Assembly (NCBI GenBank): GCA_947647595.1
Contig: CANSKZ010000001.1
Coordinates: 200,912-264,911, forward strand
Direction: 5' to 3'
From: an uncultured Clostridium sp.
GTDB lineage: Bacteria; Bacillota; Clostridia; TANB77; CAG-508
DNA length: 64,000 nucleotides
In this document: piece by piece, positions 57,628 to 64,000 of the stretch
Numbering within the stretch: the first letter of the stretch is position 1
Layout of the letters: each line of letters begins with the position of its first letter
Program-made: the position numbers and the translations under genes
The notes under the pieces: generated by a model
Databases searched by the model: none
What the model was told of the DNA's origin: nothing
What the model saw: the letters and a program-made list of their open reading frames with translations, nothing else

Positions 57628-58530
57628 CTACGAAGATTCTATTGCCACATTATAGTAGCCATTATCGTAGAGTTCATTCCAAGAATATGCTTCGCAGTTT
57701 CTTTGATTTTCACGAGCCGAAGTTTTTGTTTTAGTCCCAATATGTGTATTACCAAGATTGTTATATAAGCAAATCATTAAATAATTTTTAGCATTTTGTA
57801 TGTTATCAATATTCTTCAAAATATCTAGCAGTTGAATCAAGTTTTCTTTTGCGATTAATTGCAATTTATCTAATATCTTAAAATGATTAACTGTTACATT
57901 TCCGACTTTTAGAGTATCTTTGTAATATAAGCTATCTATCACATCTTCTAATATCGATTTTTCTTCTTTTGAAAACTCATCTAATTTGCATTGTTGTTTT
58001 ATTTTTTCAAGTTCATCATCACTTTTAGGATTGATGGACTCAGTCTTGATTATATTAGGTTTGATATTATTAGTATTGATTGTCTGTAAATTTTCCACCT
58101 CAAGAACAGTATTATTTGCGGTTCTTGAACTGTAATTTTTACAGTTCTGGACCTGTAAATTTTCCTGTTCTGGAATTTCTTCATGTTGTATCTTTCCAAC
58201 ATAGATTAAATTAGGTTTTCCTAAACCTTGTCTTTTTTCTGCTATTAACTTTACTTCTGATAGTTGTTTAAATGCTTTTATTACTGTTTTTTCAGATAAC
58301 CCTAATTTATGTTGTACTTCTTCTCGTGTAAATATCAAATAAACTCTGTTTTCATTATCTACCCAATGATTTTTTTGAGATAGGGTTAATCTGTCTAGTA
58401 AAAAAGCATATAAAATTTTACTATCAGAGTTCAAGTTATCTTTGTATTTCTCATTCGTAAATAATTCTTGAGGTATTTGATAATATTTGTTTTCTAAAAT
58501 TTCATTAATTTTGTAAGGAATAAAATCCAT
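57628..58530 (-). CDS. repA: RepA-like replication initiator
   Basis: 300 residues, full length. N-terminal winged-helix RepA domain (DFIPYKINEILENKYYQIPQELF, VYLIFTREEVQHKLGLSEKTVIKAF), a variable linker, and a C-terminal helical domain ending YSWNELYDNGYYN. Starts after AAAGGAG. Iterons lie 65-130 bp upstream. Its ribosome site is the proposed target of the antisense RNA at 48861. Confidence 0.86.
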   Translation of the reverse strand: MDFIPYKINEILENKYYQIPQELFTNEKYKDNLNSDSKILYAFLLDRLTLSQKNHWVDNENRVYLIFTREEVQHKLGLSEKTVIKAFKQLSEVKLIAEKRQGLGKPNLIYVGKIQHEEIPEQENLQVQNCKNYSSRTANNTVLEVENLQTINTNNIKPNIIKTESINPKSDDELEKIKQQCKLDEFSKEEKSILEDVIDSLYYKDTLKVGNVTVNHFKILDKLQLIAKENLIQLLDILKNIDNIQNAKNYLMICLYNNLGNTHIGTKTKTSARENQRNCEAYSWNELYDNGYYNVAIESS

Positions 58531-58594
58531 AGCAATAGTTCTCCTTTCAGATTTTTTAATAATGCTGAAAGTACTGAAATATCAAAGAAATTCG

Positions 58595-58660
58595 TTTTGC
58601 GGAACATTGCGGAACAATTTTTTTAGACTTAAAAATCTTTGCAGAACATTTTGCGGAACA
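58595..58660. repeat. four iterons upstream of repA
   Basis: TTGC(G/A)GAACA at 58597-58606, 58607-58616, 58639-58648 and 58651-58660. Probable RepA-binding origin. The same words occur twice at 47334. Confidence 0.75.
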
Positions 58661-58795
58661 AAATATTAGTATTTTTTAGAATTTTTAAGAATGTAAAAAA
58701 ATAATACCATTTCCTAAAAACCTAGAAAACAGTATTATAAAAAGTTTTTGGCTGTTTTCAAATTCTTACGAATTTTCTTGAAAACAGCCAATTTT

Positions 58796-58807
58796 TGGTC
58801 GAGGTGA
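58796..58807. repeat. att site in the 3' end of tRNA-Pro
   Basis: TGGTCGAGGTGA, identical to 47260-47271. The element lies to the left, at the 3' side of the intact tRNA gene. Confidence 0.75.
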
Positions 58808-58871
58808 CAGGGATCGAACCTGCGACCTCATGGTCCCAAACCACGCGCGCTACCAACTGCGCTACACCTCG
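58796..58871 (-). tRNA. tRNA-Pro (TGG anticodon)
   Basis: 76 bases with encoded CCA. Acceptor CGAGGTG/CACCTCG, anticodon loop TTTGGGA with TGG at 58838-58836, T-loop GGTTCGATC. Serves as integration site of the right element. Confidence 0.97.
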
Positions 58872-58901
58872 ATTTATAAAACTCTCCCTAAAAGAAGAGT
58901 T

Positions 58902-58978
<77 letters not shown>

Positions 58979-59038
58979 ATAGTCTTTAATAGACAATAAT
59001 TATATTAACATATTATAAATGATTTGTCAATATTTTTT

Positions 59039-59076
59039 TTGCAAAAATGCAAAGTTCTGACTCTGCATTTTTGCAA
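59039..59076 (-). terminator. hairpin after proS
   Basis: 13-bp perfect arms TTGCAAAAATGCA (59039-59051) and 59064-59076. Confidence 0.7.
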
Positions 59077-59090
59077 ATTATTATTCAAAA

Positions 59091-60527
59091 CTAATATTGA
59101 CGTCCCCAAACTACCATAGTATCTGCTTTTTTACCACAAATAGGGCAAGTATCTGCCAAATGTTCTTGCTCAAAAGGAATACATCTTGAATGGGCACCAG
59201 TTGCTTCTTTAATTTTATCTTCACAAGCAACATCACCACACCACATCGTTTTTACATAACCTTGATTCGTCTCAAGGTGTTGCAAAATTTCATCCAAACT
59301 ATGCGCAACAGAAGTTTTCGATTGACGACGTTTCAAACATTCGTCAAACATATTTTTTTGAATATCTTCCAAAAGTTCACGCAAACGATTTTCCAAATTT
59401 GCTAATGAAACAGTCTCTTTTTCCAACGTGTCACGTCTTACTAAAATACATTCTCCATTCTCAATATCACGAGGACCAATTTCGATTCTTACTGGAACAC
59501 CACGCATTTCCCAATCGTTAAACTTAAAACCTGGAGAATAGTTATCTCTATCATCTAATTTTACTCGAACATATTTTGACAAATCAGACTTTAATTGATT
59601 TGCAAAATCCAATATACCTTCTTTATGTGCAGCAATAGGAACAATAACCGCTTGAATTGGAGCCACTTTTGGAGGTAATTTCAAACCACGATTATCCCCA
59701 TGAGCCATAATAATTCCACCAATTAATCTTGTACTAATGCCCCAAGAAGTCGTATAACCAAATTCTTCCTGTGAATCACGATTTTGGAATTTGATATCAA
59801 ATGGTTTTGAAAAATTTTGTCCTAAATAATGAGAAGTTCCAGCTTGCAAAGCTCTACCATCATGCATTAAACACTCAACAGTGTAAGTATCAATTGCACC
59901 AGCAAATCTTTCTTTTTCAGTTTTTTTGCCTTTTAAAACAGGAATGGCAAGGAAGTTTTCAATGACATCAGCATAAATTTCAAGCATCATTAAAGTTCTT
60001 TCTTGTGCCTCTTTTGCGGTTTCATGAACAGTGTGACCTTCTTGCCACAAAAATTCTCTCGAACGAAGAAAAGGACGTGTTTCTTTTTCCCAACGTAAAA
60101 CATTGCACCATTGATTTCCCAAAACAGGCAAATCTCTCCAAGAATGAATCCATTTTGAATACATCGTAGAAATAATGGTTTCCGAAGTAGGGCGGATGCA
60201 TAATTTTTCTTCTAATTCTTCCTCACCACCAATTGTAACCCAAGCTACTTCAGGAGCAAAACCTTCCACATGATTTTTCTCCTTATTTAATAAACTTTCT
60301 GGTATAAGTAGTGGCATAGCAAAGTTTTCAATGCCTACTTCTTTAAACTTTTTATCGGTATAATTTTGGATATTTTCCCAAATAGCATAACCGTAAGGAC
60401 GAATGGTGATACATCCTTTTGTTTCTGCGTAATCAGCAAGTTCTGCTTTTAATACAACATCCGTATACCACTGTGTGAAATTTTCTTCTATATTGGTAAT
60501 TTCTTTTACAAAATTATCTTTTCCCAT
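59091..60527 (-). CDS. proS: prolyl-tRNA synthetase
   Basis: 478 residues from the ATG at 60527 (AGAAAGGATTG upstream). Short archaeal/eukaryote-type enzyme without the editing insertion. Class II motifs: GCITIRPYGYAIWENI, RWEKETRPFLRSREFLWQEGHT and HGDNRGLKLPP. C-terminal CGDVACEDKIKE, CPICGKKA and WGRQY. Charges tRNA-Pro; a tRNA-Pro gene lies 220 bp downstream. 19 bp after scpB, so probably co-transcribed. Confidence 0.95.
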   Translation of the reverse strand: MGKDNFVKEITNIEENFTQWYTDVVLKAELADYAETKGCITIRPYGYAIWENIQNYTDKKFKEVGIENFAMPLLIPESLLNKEKNHVEGFAPEVAWVTIGGEEELEEKLCIRPTSETIISTMYSKWIHSWRDLPVLGNQWCNVLRWEKETRPFLRSREFLWQEGHTVHETAKEAQERTLMMLEIYADVIENFLAIPVLKGKKTEKERFAGAIDTYTVECLMHDGRALQAGTSHYLGQNFSKPFDIKFQNRDSQEEFGYTTSWGISTRLIGGIIMAHGDNRGLKLPPKVAPIQAVIVPIAAHKEGILDFANQLKSDLSKYVRVKLDDRDNYSPGFKFNDWEMRGVPVRIEIGPRDIENGECILVRRDTLEKETVSLANLENRLRELLEDIQKNMFDECLKRRQSKTSVAHSLDEILQHLETNQGYVKTMWCGDVACEDKIKEATGAHSRCIPFEQEHLADTCPICGKKADTMVVWGRQY

Positions 60528-60546
60528 ATTATCAATCCTTTCTAAA

Positions 60547-61141
60547 TTAATTTTGTGATTCTGCATCCGCAGTTTCTGAATTTTCTAATGGCAAATCATC
60601 AATGACGATTTGCTCATTTTCATCCAATTTGTAACGCGGAAGCTCGGGGAGTTCTTCTAAACTCGATATGCCAAACATTTTCAAAAAATTGTCGGTAATT
60701 TGATACATGGTTGGACGTCCTGGAGCATCTAGCTTTCCAGCTGATTCAATGAGCTCAAATTCCAATAATTTATAAATTGTTCCATCCGAGCTAACTCCAC
60801 GAATATTTTCAATTTGGGAACGTGTAATTTTGGGGTTATATGCAATAATCGATAAAGTTTCCAAAGCAGCATTCGAAAGAGAAGGTTTCATTCGGTTATC
60901 CAATAAAGGATAGACATATTCATAATACTCTTTTTTTGTAACCAATTGGTAATTATCATTTATTTTAATCAGTTCAATGCCACATTCTTCCGAATCATAT
61001 TTTTGCATCAATAAAGTAATGATTGCTTGAAATTCATCTTCGTTCATTTCCAAAGCAGTCATCAAATGCTTGATATTAACTTCTTTTCCGATTGGCAAAT
61101 AACATTGCTTCGATAATAGCTTGTGCTTTTTTATGTTCCAT
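60547..61141 (-). CDS. scpB: segregation and condensation protein B, needs +1 frameshift at CGG 61090
   Basis: Starts at the ATG at 61141 (GAAAGGAT upstream): MEHKKAQAIIEAMLFAN, then AAT-CGG-AAA. Skipping the C at 61090 gives AN-GKEVNIKHLMTAL, the usual ScpB start. The total is 197 residues, with winged-helix parts (NAALETLSIIAYNPKITRSQIENIRGV, LLEFELIESAGKLDAPGRP). The unshifted frame stops four codons later. The alternative start at 61194 gives an N-terminus unlike the family. Partner of SMC and ScpA; scpA is not in the window. Confidence 0.9.
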
Positions 61142-61207
61142 TTTTTTATCCTTTCAATTTCTACTATTATTGCATAAATTCCTTGAAATGTCAATGTTTT
61201 CTAAAAG

Positions 61208-62156
61208 TTAGACACGTAGTTTTTTGATTTGTTTGACTTCTTTATAAAGTTTATCAATATGAGCGGTTCTTACTTTGAAAGCTTCTTTTAATTCTTCTAA
61301 AATAATAGGAATTTTATCCACTTCTTCATTAGCATGTAAGAGATATTTAGCGCCTTGTCTGAAATATTCCTTTTTATCTGGATGAGAAGCTTGTTGCATT
61401 TTATTGTAATATTTAAGTGCATCATTTAAACGTTTGATTTCAGTTTTTAAAAATTCAAGATATTCACAGCGTGCACTGATTTCATATTCCGTATCATCAA
61501 TGACCATTTTAAATAGAGCTTTCAGAACTTTTTTATCGATTTTTCCGACCATAGTTTCTGGTGATAAAAATTTGATTTTTCCAGTTTTAGCATTTTTCAT
61601 AGTAGGCGTAGCATGCTCAATTAGAATATTTAAAGTTTCAATAATGCCCACATGCGTTTTATATTGACGTTTTGCAGTAATGGCTTCAAATTCATCGGCA
61701 ACACGAATAATTTGCGCTTCATAAGGAATTTCTTTTCCTTTAACACCGATTTGGATAGCCACTTCCATCAAGACTTTCATGATGATATAAAGTACCTGCT
61801 GAAAAAGGACGTAATTTAGGGTCTTTTTTACACATATCGTATCCAATGGTAGTATGCGTTTTCATAATTTCATATTCTTCTTCTGTCAATTTAGACGTTT
61901 TTTGTAAAACTGCTGGTGGAATAAATATTTTTCCGATGTCATGAATATAAGCACATGTAATGCAATATACTGTAAATCCTTTATCCAAATGCAAATTTTC
62001 ACATAGTTTACAGGTAATAATAGCAACGTTTTCAGAATGTCTTCTGGTATAGGCATCGAGAGAATCTAGCATTTTTAGCTGGTATCTTATTTTTTCATTT
62101 AAGTTGTAGGATTTTATAGCAGTAGAATTATAAAAATCAAATTTTTCTGTTTTCAT
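61208..62156 (-). CDS. HD-GYP domain phosphodiesterase-like protein, needs +1 frameshift at CGG 61748
   Basis: N-terminal half with RHSENVA, YIHDIGKIFIP and YHHESLDGSGYPN, then AAT-CGG-TGT. Skipping the C at 61748 gives GYPN-GVKGKEIPYEAQIIRVADEFEAIT, the rest of the HD-GYP signature. A helical C-terminal region of about 140 residues follows; total 315. The first frame stops two codons after the site. HD-GYP proteins hydrolyse cyclic di-nucleotides, but the substrate here is not shown. Confidence 0.88.
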
Positions 62157-62436
62157 AGGTAAAAGTACTCCTTAAAAAATAGTTTTTTTTATTGTATCGC
62201 TTAAATGAAAGTAAGTCAAGAAAACAGAGGAATTTAAACTTAAATATTTTTCCTAATTTGTTAGAATGAACAAGTAAAAATCACAATTGGCAAAAAGATT
62301 ATTTATGATATAATACTAAAATGTTTTTAAAGAATATAAAGAGTTGTAAAAAATAAAAGAATAATATGAATAAGATACTAACCGCATAGATTTTTATACA
62401 ATTCCTTGAGAAAAAAGGTAAAACAAAATTTTATTT

Positions 62437-62617
62437 TTGACAATTTTCCTATACATTTTTTTATAATAATGTTATAATGAAAGCGATAACAGTAATTTGT
62501 TAATCAAGAGGAAATCTCATAGAGAAAACAGCTAAATATATGGAATGATTTTGTCCTTTGAGAGACAGAAGAATAGGTAAACAATGCAATAAAACATGTA
62601 AAAGGGAGGTGAAATAA
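62437..62617 (+). promoter_or_regulatory. promoter and long leader of the 62618 gene
   Basis: TTGACA 62437-62442 with TATAAT at 62462-62467 (spacer 19) or 62473-62478. The leader is about 135 bases with short AGAGAGACAG and GAGGAAATCTC stems and AAGGGAGG before the start. No known riboswitch recognised. The rest of 62157-62436 holds no gene that I can see. Confidence 0.55.
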
Positions 62618-62938
62618 ATGAATTTCTTATTAACATTATTGATTGGAATAGTTGCAGGAGTAATAGATGTATTACCAATGATTAAAATGAAAGTTGATAA
62701 ATACTCAACCCTATCAGCATTTGTATATTATTTAATAGTTCCATTTGTTATTTTCGGAATCAAATGGTTTGGCAATTTATGGTGGTTAAGAGGAGGAGTT
62801 GTTGCAATTCTTATGGCAATTCCAGTTATTATTCTAGTTGCTAAAGAAGATAAAAAAAGTCCAGTGGCAATGACAATAATGTCTATTGTTCTAGGAAGTA
62901 TTATTGGTGTTGTAGGACATTTCTTGAATCTAATGTAA
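62618..62938 (+). CDS. small polytopic membrane protein
   Basis: 106 residues with four hydrophobic segments (about 3-20, 31-48, 52-70, 82-103). Starts MNFLLTLLIGIVAGVIDVLPM. Resembles unnamed Firmicutes four-helix membrane proteins; function unknown. Good GGGAGG ribosome site. Confidence 0.78.
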   Translation: MNFLLTLLIGIVAGVIDVLPMIKMKVDKYSTLSAFVYYLIVPFVIFGIKWFGNLWWLRGGVVAILMAIPVIILVAKEDKKSPVAMTIMSIVLGSIIGVVGHFLNLM

Positions 62939-63021
62939 TTGAAATCTGGGGCACATTTTTGGCTTATATGTAGAGTAAATTTATAGATTAATTGTAAAAT
63001 AGATAAATTAATCAAAATAAT

Positions 63022-63072
63022 AAAAAATAAAGTAGCCATACTTATCATAAGTATAGGCCACTTTATTTTTTA
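63022..63072 (+). terminator. terminator after small membrane protein
   Basis: AAAAAATAAAGT...ACTTTATTTTTT long stem with inner pairing of the CATACTTAT region. Confidence 0.85.
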
Positions 63073-63252
63073 TAGAATTAAACAAACACATAGTGAATAA
63101 TAAAAAGGAATTCTCAATAAAATAGTGGAAAAAATAAAAGAGAATAACCATAAAACAAGCTAATCACAAGTTTTGTTCATCTAGTGGACTTTTTAGACTT
63201 TATATGATACAATAAAACATATTTAAATTTAAAAATGATAAGGAATAAAAAA

Positions 63253-64000
63253 ATGAAACAAAATTTGAAAAAAAAGAAGGAGAAAAAATATACCAAATTA
63301 AGCAATATTATTACGAAAAATATGGAAAATGCCAAAAAGGAAATTTCTCATGTAATTGAGAAATCCTTAGAAGATGAAACCATCCAAAAACTCAAAAAGG
63401 AATACGACAAAACCGTAGAAAAAGCCGACGAAATCAAAAATGAAATTATTGACAAATTAGAAGAAAAAACAGAAAGCATTGAAAACGGAAAAGGAATCCG
63501 CATTCTTGGCGTGAAATTATGGCGCATTATGCTATATTTGGCGGTCTATAGTTTCTTAGGATTTTGTTTTGAAACGGTTTATGGATTGCTCACAAAAGGT
63601 GTTATTGAAAGCAGGCAAAGTTTTTTATATGGACCATTTTGTGGAATTTATGGTTTTGGTGCGGTTATCATGATTTTATTTTTGCAGTATTTTAACAAAA
63701 ATAATTATACTTTATTTTTTGGCGGTTGCTTGATTGGTTCTGCGATTGAATATTTAGCCAGCTTATTTGGCGAAATGATTTTGCATGTGAAATGGTGGGA
63801 TTATTCCAAAGAACCATTTAATATTAATGGTAGAATTTGCCTATTTTATTCGCTTGCTTGGGGATTTTTAGCGATTTATCTAATGAAACATTTGAACCCT
63901 GCCATTGACCGATTTGTTGATAGAATCAAGAAAAAGTTGCCCAAATATTTATTACCACTCATCTTTGACATAACAACCCTATTTTTAGTGACAGATTGCA
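63253..64000 (+). CDS. putative ABC-transporter permease family membrane protein (DUF1113/CmpB-like), 3' end outside window
   Basis: 249 codons visible. A basic N-terminus (KKKKEKKY) and a coiled coil to about residue 85 precede membrane helices with YSFLGFCFETVYGLLTKGVIESRQSFLYGPFCGIYGFG and EYLASLFGEMILHVKWWDYS, features of the putative ABC permease family. Start after ATAAGGAA. The end is cut by the window. Confidence 0.8.
   Translation, partial: MKQNLKKKKEKKYTKLSNIITKNMENAKKEISHVIEKSLEDETIQKLKKEYDKTVEKADEIKNEIIDKLEEKTESIENGKGIRILGVKLWRIMLYLAVYSFLGFCFETVYGLLTKGVIESRQSFLYGPFCGIYGFGAVIMILFLQYFNKNNYTLFFGGCLIGSAIEYLASLFGEMILHVKWWDYSKEPFNINGRICLFYSLAWGFLAIYLMKHLNPAIDRFVDRIKKKLPKYLLPLIFDITTLFLVTDC

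Overview
The window is a low-GC (roughly 30%), AGA-rich chromosome segment with Gram-positive features: strong AGGAGG ribosome sites, TTGACA/TATAAT promoters, WhiA, ScpB, RecJ-RelA-Dtd order and S21. It also has strictly anaerobic metabolism (class III ribonucleotide reductase NrdD/NrdG, bifunctional AdhE). It looks like an anaerobic Clostridia-type Bacillota, probably a gut organism. The species cannot be named from the sequence.

The main observation is a recurrent +1 frameshift at in-frame CGG codons. Eight genes of well-known families are each broken into two reading frames. In every case the break lies exactly at an in-frame CGG, and skipping the C (reading the next triplet GGA or GGT as Gly) restores the family sequence. 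They are an IbrA-like PAPS-reductase protein (C at 2239), a CAP/SH3 protein (9919), a D-Ala-D-Ala carboxypeptidase (11307), WhiA (29669), HemW (29755), a two-domain glycosyltransferase (34541), ScpB (61090) and an HD-GYP protein (61748). In the carboxypeptidase the recovered Gly is the middle of the SGN catalytic motif. In the HD-GYP protein it completes the GYPxG signature. WhiA and HemW appear as one false 664-residue fusion only because each contains such a site. Scanning the other genes by eye, I found in-frame CGG only in two tiny membrane-protein genes (10223; 11938 and 12097), where normal in-frame reading looks right. The pattern suggests that CGG is unassigned or poorly decoded and that CGGN is usually read as Gly with a +1 shift. 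A sequencing or assembly artefact must still be excluded.

Layout: 1-4.4 kb holds membrane proteins, an IbrA/acetyltransferase-like/IbrB operon and a metallo-hydrolase. 4.7-9.2 kb holds nrdD-nrdG-prs and rpsU. 9.2-16.9 kb holds a CAP protein, dacA-like gene, adhE, a DUF4143-type ATPase and a TM2 protein. 17-22 kb is recJ-rsh-MBL-dtd. 22-28 kb holds a lipoprotein, asd, a pilin-like surface protein and a Ca-type P-ATPase. 28-35.4 kb is prmC-whiA-hemW followed by a polysaccharide locus (ligase, sugar transferase, glycosyltransferase). 35.4-39.5 kb holds an Mg-type P-ATPase, an AraC regulator and a VOC protein.

The accessory island runs from 39.7 to 58.8 kb: a second DUF4143-type ATPase, a BcgI-like restriction-modification pair, and two related mobilizable elements in tandem. 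The right element (about 47.26-58.80 kb) is integrated at the 3' end of tRNA-Pro, with a 12-bp duplicated tRNA end beside its integrase. It carries RepA, iterons, oriT-like hairpins, a decaying MobV relaxase and probable defence cargo: an HD hydrolase/RelA-like synthetase pair and two HEPN genes. A small RNA candidate near xis is complementary to the repA ribosome-binding site. 58.8-64 kb returns to the chromosome: tRNA-Pro, tRNA-Arg, proS, scpB, an HD-GYP gene and two membrane proteins.
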